Assembly (NCBI GenBank): GCA_014529385.2
Contig: CM043943.1
Coordinates: forward strand, 154,475,092-154,539,091
Reading direction: 5' to 3'
Length of the DNA: 64,000 nt
DNA from: Adiantum capillus-veneris
Lineage: Eukaryota; Streptophyta; Polypodiopsida; Polypodiales; Pteridaceae
The notes beneath the pieces were generated by a model. That model had not been told where the DNA came from and ran no database searches. It saw only the letters and a list, made by a program, of their open reading frames with translations. A program made the position numbers and the translations under genes. Numbering within the stretch: the stretch's first letter is position 1; each line of letters starts with the position of its first letter. Below are positions 13,137-24,840 of this stretch, one piece after another.

Positions 13137-13185
<49 letters not shown>

Positions 13186-13194
13186 GCGGCGCAT

Positions 13195-13249
<55 letters not shown>

Positions 13250-13312
13250 GGGGGGGGGGGGGATAGGAGATGAAAGAGAGAGATAGAGATTAAGAGCAAC
13301 AAAATCGGAGAG
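13110..13312. repeat. Large inverted repeat: (CT)n facing (GA)n with G24 run
   Basis: TTGCTCTTAATCTCTCTC... (from 13125) is mirrored by ...GAGATTAAGAGCAA near 13282-13300. Between them (CT)n at 13137-13183 faces (GA)n at 13198-13238 across a spacer of about 14 bp. A run of about 24 G (13239-13262) follows the GA tract. The single strand could fold into a long hairpin. Confidence 0.8.
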
Positions 13313-13392
13313 GATATTCTTTAAGAAACAATTTACAATGGGTACCTAAATTGCAATGTTATCTCTCTCTCTCTTGTGTTACATGGGCACTA

Positions 13393-13426
<34 letters not shown>

Positions 13427-13580
13427 GTGAGTGAGAGAGAGATTTATGGATATATTTACCTTTCAATACAAAGTGATTCTTTGAGGATTATTGCATTAAA
13501 AAAACACTTGTACAAGGTCTTTATTTAAACCCTCACTCTCTCCCTCCACACACACACACACACACACACACACAACGAGA

Positions 13581-13726
13581 TGGAGGGTCAAGTTTTGGTT
13601 TTAAGGTTACAATTTGTAATAAAAATATAATCTACTACTTGTAATAATAATATAATCTATTACACATTGTAATAGATAATATTATTACTATAAATTGTAA
13701 CCTTAAAACAAAAACTTGACCCTCCA
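13581..13726. repeat. 146-bp near-palindrome (foldback or MITE-like)
   Basis: The left arm starts TGGAGGGTCAAGTTTTGGTT. The right arm ends with its complement, differing at few positions, and the centre is near 13653. (AC)n lies just left and (CT)n just right. It may be a small foldback element. I see no target duplication because both flanks are microsatellite. Confidence 0.75.
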
Positions 13727-13767
<41 letters not shown>

Positions 13768-14170
13768 GCCCAATAAACGCAAGAGAGAGAGAAAGAGAGA
13801 AGGATGGAGATCATTCAGCTTTATTTTTTGTTCTGCAGTAAGCAAGTGCCCAATATTAAATATAAAAAATTCTCTCATCTCTCTCTCTCTGTCCCCCCCC
13901 CCCCCCCCCTAAAAGTCCCCACTTGACACGAGAGAGAGAGAGAGAGAGAGAGTTTAGGGGAGGCAAGGAGAGAGAGCTTGTATTCCATTTTTAAGGAAAA
14001 GTAGGAAAATACCACTATAAATCGTATAACTTTTCAAAATACCTCACAAATTTAAAATTCTCAATATACCATTGCATCATTTAGGGATGAATTTTCCCCC
14101 ATTTTGCAGTCTAATATCTTATTTTTATCCGCCTCCCCCTAATTCTCTCTCTCTTCTCTACTCACACTGA

Positions 14171-14201
<31 letters not shown>

Positions 14202-14203
<2 letters not shown>

Positions 14204-14309
14204 AGCACCCACTAAACTCAACCGAGATACTCTCGCTCTCTCTCTAAGCACCCACTAAACTCAACCGAGATACTCTTGCTCTCTCTCTAAGCACCCACTA
14301 AACTCAACC

Positions 14310-14310
<1 letters not shown>
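14202..14310. repeat. 43-bp tandem repeat, 2.5 copies
   Basis: TAAGCACCCACTAAACTCAA recurs at 14202, 14245 and 14288, each followed by CCGAGATACTC or its start. Confidence 0.9.
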
Positions 14311-14884
<574 letters not shown>

Positions 14885-14885
14885 A

Positions 14886-15218
14886 GAGATAGATAGATAG
14901 TTCTATTATCGTCCTGGGAGGTCAAATATGACCTATGGGACCAAATGAACATGTCACGTGGTGTGAGTGGAGTTCATAAGTGACTCTCGATGCTCAAAAA
15001 TGGCTGAAATGAGCGTCGCAATAGAGAGTCCACATTGTGGTTGGGAGAGGAAGGTATGTAGGGAGAGCTCATGGCTGAATATATGGGGAAAAGAGGACCT
15101 AATGTGGTCAAAAGCTGAGCACTCAAGTAGTGTGTGGTACTCACTCTCTCGCACTTGACGAGGGCATAAGGTGCAAAGTCGATGACACTCCTCGCCAGTG
15201 CCCCAACGTCCTGTCTCG

Positions 15219-15225
<7 letters not shown>
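14886..15225 (-). pseudogene. LINE 3' end: zinc-finger C-terminus and ATCT-repeat tail
   Basis: On minus the sequence encodes a zinc-finger-like tail, LCTLC followed by ESEYHTLLECSAF, as at the C-terminus of plant LINE ORF2 (RT zinc-binding type). A short 3' UTR follows: CATAGGTCATATTTGACC and GACGATAAT. It then ends in a (CTAT)n tail at about 14890-14901. Upstream it is cut by the GA tract at 15223. Only the last few hundred bases of the LINE survive. Confidence 0.65.
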
Positions 15226-15298
<73 letters not shown>

Positions 15299-15299
15299 T

Positions 15300-15846
<547 letters not shown>

Positions 15847-16020
15847 GACAATGTTGGAAGATAATGTGAAATGTGAGAGAGGGTGGAGCAAGAGCAAGAG
15901 AACAAGGGTGAGAGAACTGGTGAGTTAGAGATGAAGAGATAAACAAGATGAGTAGACACACAATTGGGAATGGAGAGAGGTGGGTAGTGAGACTGAGAGA
16001 TAAAAGTATTGTGAATTGTC

Positions 16021-16028
16021 TATAAATA
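16021..16028 (+). promoter_or_regulatory. Possible TATA box of the MULE-like gene
   Basis: TATAAATA lies about 65 bp upstream of the first ATG (16086) of the transposase-like region. Position only; no expression evidence. Confidence 0.35.
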
Positions 16029-17645
16029 TACCCTTGTGTGTAGCAAATTTCATCTAGTCATAGCCCTTACAACTCTCTCATATCAATGGCTTCCTCTTCA
16101 TCATGCAAGGTCATTTTTTATTTTGGGATACTTTTTGTGTTGCACCAATATCACTTGGTTGTCCTGCAAGATTTGCTATGGTCAATCCTGGAGGTCTTGG
16201 GGCAAGTAGTAAAAGCGAGATGCTTGCTATCCTGTCTACCCCTGAGCAAGATATGCACACTCAAGTGAAAGATGGTGTGACATTTGGTGATCAGTTTCAA
16301 TTTATATTAGAATTAACCTTGTCTACAAAATTCCTATTGGTTATAAACAAGGGTACAACGAATCTAGGTGTAGATATGTCCACATCATCAAACGTGGCAA
16401 TAAATGAGCTATCTAATAGTCCTTCTAAAGAAAAAGAAGGATTTGATGATCAATGTAAAACAAAATACCTTAGGATTCTGGTTCTGTGTGTCGAGCTTCA
16501 ATGAAAGATGTTTGGATAAATAAAGAGAACAAGGATAAAAACATTCCTTCTAGTTCAAACAGGCTTGAGAAAATACAGAGTACATTCGAGTACATAGTGC
16601 TAAATAGCCACCAATACCCCAAGCTGAGCAGAATGATTCTAGGTGTTTGATCAAGAAGAAGGTTGTAGAAGTACCACAAGTGTATAATGGTGATTGCATT
16701 TACGAGCTTGATCATGTACCAAATGGTGTTTCCAAACTAGTGGGGATCGAAGTATGACGGCCATTGTTGGGTTAAGCATGTTCAATCTAGAATGAAGTAT
16801 CCGGCTATACTTCAAGCGAAGAAAATGTGGTGGACATCTTATCTGCAAAAACAATACATGCTCTATCAGAGCAATACATGGACACCCAAACGAGGCGTCT
16901 TGGACTGGGAAGTTGATGACATCAATTTTGTCTGTAGGTATGTTAAGCTCAACAAACAAAACTTTAAGATGCTTCCATTGTGAGAAAATTCCAGTTCTAC
17001 TTCGGGAATGTCCTTGTACTATTTATTACTTACTTGCTGAGAACAGTTGGACCCCCTTGTTCATCAACCTCGGAAGCCATAACCATCCTGTTGCAAAGGG
17101 TGTTTTGCCATCGGCAATACAAAGGACGAGGGAGTTTGTGTCTCGTGTGGTGGCAGAAACACCTATGATTGGTCCTAGGCATTTGCAGCTAAATCTTGCA
17201 AAGCAGATGGTGATGGGAGCAGTTTTTTGAGAAAACGGAGAATCGCTAAATAGCAACAAGCTTCTCTCTATATTGGAAGAGATGCGGCCATTGATCCATA
17301 CACAAAGACAATATTGCAACTTATCTAGGAACATGTTCAACGTTCTTGTAGACATGCAAATAGTGCCCACATTACGAGGTTTAAGCACGTGATGAGAGAA
17401 GCCACTTCTACAAGGATTGGAGTTAGTGACGAGTCTCAGTGGTAAGGCTGAAGAACACTTGCGAATATGAGTTTTTTCATGGCATGCTATTTCCAGGACA
17501 ATCTACAGATCCAACTAAAAGATGTCACGTATTTAAAATGTCAATCAACGGACCCTCGTTGGTGTCAAGCTAGTCAATAGAATGCGACAAGATGGGAATG
17601 GAGACTTGAAAATGAGTTGGGTTTGCTTTGATCACGTACAAAGGG

Positions 17646-17647
<2 letters not shown>

Positions 17648-17687
<40 letters not shown>
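17648..17687 (+). repeat. Poly-G run of 40
   Basis: Forty consecutive G within the transposase pseudogene. Confidence 0.9.
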
Positions 17688-17689
<2 letters not shown>

Positions 17690-19526
17690 AACACTGGTAG
17701 CACATGTTTACGATCCTACGTAAGTCTTTTCTAAACAAATTGCAAATATTTTCTTGTTTGTTTGAGGCATTGAACAACCCTTCATCTATGCAGAATTCAA
17801 GAGATTCAAACCATTGTTGTACGTGAGATGAAAGAAGAAGACACACAGGCACAAATCATGTTCTGGGAAATGATGCATGTGATATTGTTGGATAAGCGAC
17901 ACCGTCTAGCTGATTTTAGAGGATTAATATCCGATGAGGTTGGAGCAAATTGGAAAGCAATTTTCACGGTGTTTAGCGGAGGTCCTAACAATGTTATGGA
18001 ACGAAGAGAGCACTTTTGCTTGTTTCATTGGAGCAAAACTTACAAATTCACACCACTCAATATGTACATAAGAATTTCCAAGATGAGCACAAGCGTATGT
18101 GTGAATTATGGGGCGATGTGCATAGAGCAAGGACAAGGCAACCAGCTTTTATAGAAACATACGAGCTTGGTGGGCATCTGGAAAAGTGTCAGATTGTAAC
18201 TTATCGTCACAAATGGATTGTTGGCTAAGTTGGTGGCATGTACGGTATCCTCGCTTGAGAAAACACTTTGTTGGGATAAACATTACCTAGCCATATTGTA
18301 GGTAGAGTTCATTATAGGCAGCATATATTGTCACTAAAAACAATTGTGTTGCAAGAAGTAGATGATCTATCATTCATTCCTATTGTGAATCTGGCCGAAA
18401 CAAAGCACGCGAGTTGGCTAGTAGGCGAGGGCAACAAAGAAACGGTGAGCTTGTATGATGCATGCATGTCTAATCTATCGAACGCTTTGCTTCAAAGTGT
18501 GAAAATGCTTGCTTTTGTGGAGGGTAGATATCATGGGGCTCGACCTTCTGCAAAAAAGTTATCTTGTCATGCATAACAAGGACGAGCACCCACACCATCT
18601 GATATTGCAAGAGAGTATTTCAAGAGAGATTGTGAGGATCACCTTGGAAGTATGCCTCTCTATCAACAACCAACAATTGAAGGGGATAGTATGACAATAT
18701 CTAGGAAGAAAAAACAAGCTGGGCATGTAAATTGTGAGGAAGAAAATGCTTCACATCGATCCGAGTTTCTGAGACAAAACATTTCGCATAATCGTGGAGG
18801 TATCCAAGCAGCTGCCAAGGTGGCCAATCAAAAAGGCGATGAACAAGAGGGTGGACTAGTGGTTGAGGAGACAGACATCCATAAGACAATGTGGGTAATT
18901 TGTTGTATACTAAAGGGCAATAGAGTTCAACGCCAGGGGTGATTAGAGTCTAGAGCCAAAATATGCAAAAAGAATATAAAAAACATTGGTACAAGTGTTG
19001 ATGCACCATCCTTTTGGGTATTCAGAACTTGGGAAAGTGAGGTAGATATTGCTCATGGTAAAGATTCAAAGGCATTATTCATGTGGTTTTGTAATGATAG
19101 TGTTGATCACACTTGGCAGATTTGTAACATAATCACTCAATCCCCGGCTAGGATACCCTGCATATGGCCAGTGGAAAAGGGAAGAAACTTGTCTACTTCC
19201 GAGTTGCAAAATTTGGAGTCAGGAGGGTTCACAATAAAAATTATTACATTTAAAGAAACAAACAATTTGCGTTATCAGCTAGGAGTTTCAATTCAAGCCT
19301 CCAAGAGAATTAACTCACTAGTAACCATGGAAGCACAACTTTTGCAACACACTATTGTTAAGACGAGCATACATAAGAAATTTGTGGTAGAAACATCCGG
19401 TTCATAGGTCCGAAGTGAGAGGTATGAAGTTCATATCGTATGTAGCTTAGTGTGTACATGTGGAGACTTTGCAAAAAGCGAGTAGCACAGAAAAAACCGT
19501 ACATGGCTCGCAAGCATATTTCCTTG

Positions 19527-19531
19527 ATCTT
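19527..19531 (+). repeat. Target-site duplication of copia copy B (ATCTT)
   Basis: ATCTT at 19527-19531 is repeated exactly at 24663-24667. Confidence 0.9.
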
Positions 19532-19758
19532 TGTTACCATATATATGTGGTAGTGATGTGTGTGAACACACTAGGACCGCCGGGGAATTTTTTCCCTCTT
19601 TAGGAGGTTTTTTCCCCCGTGCATTGTATATACGCTTATCACTCTAGGGCTATCTATCTTTCCATTGCACACTAAGTAAAACACTCTCAGTTGTGTGCCT
19701 TGAGCTTCCTTCATCTTCTCCAACCTGTGTGTGTTTTCCTGCAAACCTAATTGCAACA
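19532..19758 (+). repeat. Copia B 5' LTR
   Basis: TGTTACC to TTGCAACA, 227 bp. TATA-like TGTATATACG lies at about 19625. The primer site ATTGGTATCAGAGC follows at 19759. Confidence 0.95.
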
Positions 19759-20125
19759 ATTGGTATCAGAGCAGGGTGCGTCCTCCTAGGCTTAGTCGTT
19801 TGCAGCTCCAGCACATGCCTGCTCACTTTCTCCAATTTTTGTGAGATTTGGGAGGGTTCGTAGGTCGACAAATATTTTTGGAAGGCTTGTAAAGCTTAGT
19901 CTGCTCAGGTTTTTGATTCGGGCTCATTTCGGCCTCTGTTTCCACTACAGGCAGGCCTACACCACAGGCAATTTCGTCATTTAGTGCAAAAAATTTCTGT
20001 CATTGTCATTTTGTGCATAACAGGTTCTATACAGTCTACTGCGGGTTGTGCTATATAGCATGTGATGGTCTCACTCAGTTTCTCCTCATTTCAGGCAGTT
20101 TTCACATCAAGTGCAGACATTTTCC

Positions 20126-21175
20126 ATGGCTGACAACAACGCAGATGTGTTCAAGATGTTTGCTACTACTGAGGACAGATTGTATGGGGACAGTTACCCT
20201 ATGTGGGCTTACATGATGCAACATGTTCTTGTGTCAAAGGGCCTCTGGAATATTGTGCAGGGCATTGATGTACGCCCTAGTTCTGAGGATGTATGCGATG
20301 TTGAGGATGTTGTAGGTCTTGCTGCTGCAAGGATGTAAAGGATGCGCAGGCTCATGCATTGATTGTGTAGTCTGTGAAGCGCACCATTACTCCTCACATT
20401 CGTTCAACAAAATCTACAAAACAGGCTTGGGATATTCTAACAGGTCTTTATGCAAGCCACAATGAGGCTAAAATTGCTTTGCTGCGTAAAGAGCTAGAAT
20501 CAAAGATTATGCATGAGGAAGACGATATGGACACTTTCGTTGTTGAGGTCAAGGATATCAACTAGCAACTTATTTCTGTAAGTGAAGTCATTTCATACAG
20601 TTCCCTTGTGCAGACTGTTCTTGATGCCTTACCGGATTCTTACAAGACTTTTGCTAGTACTTGGAGACTTATGACCCAAGGAAATCTTGAAGTTGTCAAG
20701 TGTGATGCATTATGCACATCGTTGTTGCAAGAGTCACTTTCCAGAAAAAACAGGACTAGGTAGCGTGCAGTTGAACAGGCTTTTATTGCTTCTCAAAGAA
20801 AGGGTGGTAACAACAATGCAACCACGTCTTATGGTTCTACTGCGAGTGGCAAAACATTTGTTTCTAATGCTTCTGCTAGCAGCAATTCCTCTGGAAATTC
20901 TGGTGATAAGGGCAAAAAGAAGATGCGTTGCCATTATTGTAAAGCTAATGATCATTGGATCAAGCGGTGTCCTAAGTTGAAGGCCAAAGAGACTAAGAAG
21001 AAAGAGGGTGGTTCCACTGCGAATGATGGTTCCACTACAAATGCAGCCATTGTTGAGTCTTCTGTGAAAGGAGACTGTGATGCTGATATTGATGCAGAAT
21101 GGGCTTTTAGTGCAGAGTGCACTTACAACCTGATGTCCATGATGCATGCATGTCAGTTGCTGCATATTCACATGT
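20126..21175 (+). pseudogene. Copia B gag with zinc knuckle
   Basis: ATG at 20126 (MADNNADVFKMF) starts gag. About 50 bp are missing near 20332 relative to copies A and E. The shift brings a TAA into frame. Further stops lie near 20370, 20563 and 20761. The CCHC knuckle CHYCKANDHWIKRC (about 20929-20970) is intact. It is followed by a K/E-rich linker and a Ser/Thr-Ala stretch. Confidence 0.85.
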
Positions 21176-22887
21176 GTGGTATTTTGACAGTGGTCCTACA
21201 AAGCACATTACCTCACATCGTGAATTGTTCACCTCTCTTGAGTTTGTCTCTCATGGGAATTCAAGCACTTGTGCCAACAATGCCTCTTATCCGGTACAGG
21301 GGGTTGGAAAGATCGTGCTTACTGCTGCAAATGGTAGTTCTTTCACACTTGTTGATGCACTTTATGTACCTGGGATCAAGAAGAATCTTTTGTCTGTATC
21401 CGCACTTGCTAGACTTGGACTTGTAGTGAAATTTGTGGATGATAGATGTACAGTTCATGATCTCAATTTTGGTGATGAAATTGTTGCATCTGGCCTTTTG
21501 TGCCGTGGGCTGTATAAGCTCACTTTGTATGACAAGTGTGGACAAAATTTTGCAAATGCAATTGTAGATTCAAGGGCTATTTCAGATGCAAAATTGTGGC
21601 ATGCACGTTTTGGGCATCTAAAATTTGCAAGTTTGCTGCGCTTGTAGAAATCTGATATGGTTGCTTCTTTGCCGCCTCTTGAAGCACCTGTCAAACATGT
21701 TTGTGGAGGCTGTATTTTGGGTAAAATGCAGCGTTCTAAGTTTCTAAAGGATGGTTCAGTTAGGGCCACATGCAGGTTGCAGCTTGTGCATAGTGATGTT
21801 TGTGGGCCCATGCAAACTTCGTCCTTGGGCAATTACCTGTAGTTCATGACTTTTATTGATTATTATTCCATGCATGCATGGGTATTTCCGCTTAAAGCAA
21901 AGTCCGAAGTTTTTATGTGCTTCAAACAATTTCTGGCTATGGCTGAAAATTTATCAAAATGTATTATGGGCACCGTCTGTTCCGATTGAGGGGGGGAGTA
22001 TATGTCTCATGAATCTAATGCATTTCTGGCTAGTCGTGGGATAAAACACCAATGTACAGTGCCTTATACACCTCAGCAAAATGGTGTTGCTGAGAGAGAA
22101 AACAGGTCACTTACGGAAACGGCACGATGTATGGTCAAAAGTCAAACTTTGCCGCATTCTTTTTGGCTTGAGGCCACCCATCATGTATGCCACTTATGTA
22201 CTTAACAAGTTTCCTACGAAAGCTTTGCAGTCTATTACTCCATATGAAGCATGGCATGATAGAAAGCCTTCTATTAAGCACATGCGTATTTTTGGATGTT
22301 TGGCATATGCTTTGGTGCCACAAACACAGTGCAGAAAATTGGATGATAAGGCTGTCAAATGTATTTTTGTTGGTTATAGCGCTGAAAGCAAAGGTTACAG
22401 GTTGTATCATCCGCAAAAAAAGCATATTTTGGTTTCACGAGATGTAGTGTTTGTGGAAGATTTTGTTCAGCCCTTGCTCTCATGTACTAGAGACAATAAT
22501 GTAAGCTCACAGGACATTTATGACACTTTGTTGCCTCTTTTTAGTGGTGGAAGTTTGAATGTAGATTCCAATGAGGCAAATGTACAACCTATGGGGGTTT
22601 TCGAAAATGTTATAGATCAGACTGTTACTGATGCAGATGTACATGATCTACTTGATGAGGAAAGGGCTGAAAATGAGCACGCTAGAGGTATGCCAAAATG
22701 GCTGGTGCACACTTTGCGTGATAGTAAATTGGATGCACCTTTGTCTAGTCGTACTCGTTCAGGCTCTCGCCATGCATCTTCTGCTTCAGATTGTTATGCT
22801 TTGGCTGTGTCTAGTTTACATGATGTTGAGGAACCTCTATCTTTTGATGAAGCACATAACTCAAAAAATTGGATGGCTACCATGTAA
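21117..22887 (+). pseudogene. Copia B protease and integrase
   Basis: The protease motif is FDSGPTKHI (Asp codon 21186-21188), with Pro where A and E have Ala. The integrase zinc finger has LWHARFGHLKF and C-G-G-C. The core has HSDVCGP, a second catalytic region reading SD-stop-GGEYMS, and NGVAEREN with the expected Glu. Nonsense codons stand at 21644 (TAG), about 21839 (TAG) and about 21988 (TGA, where a CGA Arg codon is expected). All three are shared with copy E. The linker to RT ends at a TAG near 22885. Confidence 0.85.
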
Positions 22888-24360
22888 TCAGAATATGATG
22901 CACTTATAGAAAATGACACATGGACTTTATGTGATTTGCCTCCTGGCAAAAAGGCCATTGGTACGAAGTGGGTTTACAAGTTGAAACGCAAGCCGGATGG
23001 TGAGATCGATCGCCATAAGGCTCGACTTGTTGCAAAGGGCTATGCACAACAAAAAGGCATAGACTATGAAGAAGCTTTTGCTCCCACTTGTCATATGACT
23101 ACTGTGCGTTTTCTATGTGCATTGGCAGCTCATTTTGGTTGGGATGTACATCAATCAGAAATTGTTACTGCTTTCTTGAATGGTGACATATTTGAGGAAG
23201 TTTATGTAACACAACCTCGCGGTTTTGTCAAGAAAGGACAAGAGGACAAAGTGTGCAGATGTAAGAAGTCTTTGTATGGGTTGAAGCAATCTCCTCATGC
23301 TTGGTATGAGAAATCCGACACTCATTTGGTCAAACGAGGCTTTCGTAACAGTCCAACAGAAAGCACATTGTATGTAGAGCGTGAGGGTGATGTACTTCTC
23401 ATTGTGGTTCTTTACATAGAAGATTTGCTGATCACTGGACCAAATGAGAGACATATTCTTGAGTTTAAGGCTGATTTGAATGCTACTTTCAAGATGAAAG
23501 ATTTGGGGCTGTTGCATCATTACTTGGGGATACAGTGTAAGCAGTATGATGGTGGTATTTCCTTGTGTCAAAAAAGTTACATAGAGACATTGCTATGTAA
23601 GTTTGGACTTGAGGATTGCAAACCTATTGCCACTCCCATGGAAACAGGTCTGAAGTTAAGTCTACATGATGCTGGTGATCCTGCTGATGTCACTCTTTAC
23701 CAAAGTGCTGTCATTTATGTATGCAACACGAGGCCGGATATTCAGTTTGCAGTCTCACAGGTCAGCAAATTTATGCATAGCCCATGGTCTAAGCATTGGC
23801 AGGCTGTCAAGAGGATTTTCCGCTACCTTAGTGGCACTTTACATCTTGGCTTGTTTTATCCCAAGGGGGGATCGTTTCGTCAGACTTACATGCTGTTTCG
23901 GACTCAGATTGGGCTGGTTGTTTTGACACGCGAGTGTCCACAAGTGGTTTTTTTGTTTCATGCTTGGTAGTTCATGTATATCATGGTTGAGCAAGAAGCA
24001 ACCTACTGTGGCCACTTTGAGTTGTGGGGCTAAGTACTGGGAAGTCTTCACGGCTACGATTGAGTGTATATGGCTTAGACGCCTTATGGCTAATTTGGGT
24101 GTTGGAAAGGACATTGCCAACACTATGTACACTGATAGTCAGAGCGCATTGGCAGTTGCGAGGAACCCAGTTTTTCATGCTCGCACAAAGCACATTGAGG
24201 TGCATTACCACTATCTCAGGGAGAGGCTCTCAGCAGGAGTGATCAGCTTGGCTTATGTGCCAACACAGGACAAACGTGCAGATCTTTTCACAAAGGCATT
24301 GTCTTGTGAGAATCTCGAAGCTTTCTGCAAAGCTTTGGGCTTACTCCCCTTTGTGGACTG
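22888..24360 (+). pseudogene. Copia B reverse transcriptase and RNase H
   Basis: The RT frame is open from about 22936 for over 900 bp: PPGKKAIGTKWVYKLK, HKARLVAKGYAQQKG, EIVTAFLNGD and SLYGLKQSPHAWYEK. The catalytic box reads YIED (23412-23423) instead of YVDD, so one metal-binding Asp is lost. RNase H follows after a frameshift near 23875. It has SWLSKKQPTVATLSC, TDSQSALAVARNP and AYVPTQDKRADLFTKAL. The usual E-A-E is disturbed to G-A-K. Confidence 0.88.
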
Positions 24361-24435
24361 ATCATGTCCTCAAGGCTTGGCACTTCCCTTTACTCATGTG
24401 CTAGCTCTCGTTCACCGCATCACTCTAGGGGGATT

Positions 24436-24662
24436 TGTTACCATATACATGTGGTAGTGATGTGTGTGAACACACTAGGACTGCCGGGGCATTTTTTCAC
24501 TCTTAAGGAGGTTTTTTCCCCCGTGCATTGTATATACGCCCATCACTCTAGGGCTATCTATCTTTCCATTGCACACTAAGTAAAACACTCTCAATTGTGT
24601 GTCTTGAGCTTCCTTCGTCTTCTCCAAGCAATGTGTCTTTTCCTGCAACCCTAATTCCAACA
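24436..24662 (+). repeat. Copia B 3' LTR
   Basis: TGTTACC to TTCCAACA, 227 bp. It is preceded by the purine tract TAGGGGGATT (24426-24435). Confidence 0.95.
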
Positions 24663-24840
24663 ATCTTCCTTCGCTATTTGGCTTAGATATGAACCACAAT
24701 ATGTTTATCCATCAAAGCAAGCTAGGATCTGCTTCGAGTGTTCAATTGTTGTCGTACCACTTGAGCAAGGAGTGATGTTTAGTAGTTGCATCCCAAGAAT
24801 CTCTTCGCCCTCTAGGAAATTTTTCTTTTAAATTGTAATT
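24663..24840 (+). pseudogene. MULE-like transposase pseudogene, 3' remainder
   Basis: After the second ATCTT the sequence can continue the SWIM region (FLRYLA) and then degenerates within about 150 bp. Low confidence beyond the join. Confidence 0.35.

Larger units (their letters stand above)
16086..19531 (+). pseudogene. MULE/FAR1-like transposase pseudogene, 5' part
   Basis: A chain of shifted frames resembles a Mutator-like transposase. A Cys/His DNA-binding segment lies at about 16970-17090, with C-P-C-T-I-Y-Y and GSHNHPVAKG (GCM1/WRKY-like zinc finger). A core segment at about 17920-18050 has ISDEVGANWKAIF and C-L-F-H-W, similar to the C..H motif of MULE cores. A degenerate SWIM finger lies at about 19455-19531, with CTCGDF and then RKH where CKH is expected. 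Frameshifts, stops and a 40-G run (17648-17687) break it. Copia B entered just after the SWIM signature. Assignment rests on motif resemblance. Confidence 0.55.
19532..24662 (+). mobile_element. Copia copy B, structurally complete but defective
   Basis: It has two 227-bp LTRs, an initiator-Met primer site, gag through RNase H in copia order, a polypurine tract and an exact target duplication. The LTRs differ from each other at about 16 sites by eye (about 7%), so the insertion is not recent. Several stops and frameshifts and a changed RT active site (YIED) make it non-functional. It sits in the MULE-like pseudogene. Confidence 0.95.

Noticed and set aside
21455-21832. 125-aa minus frame present identically at 58263-58640
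   Set aside because: Antisense shadow of the copia integrase. The identity comes from the shared B/E tract.
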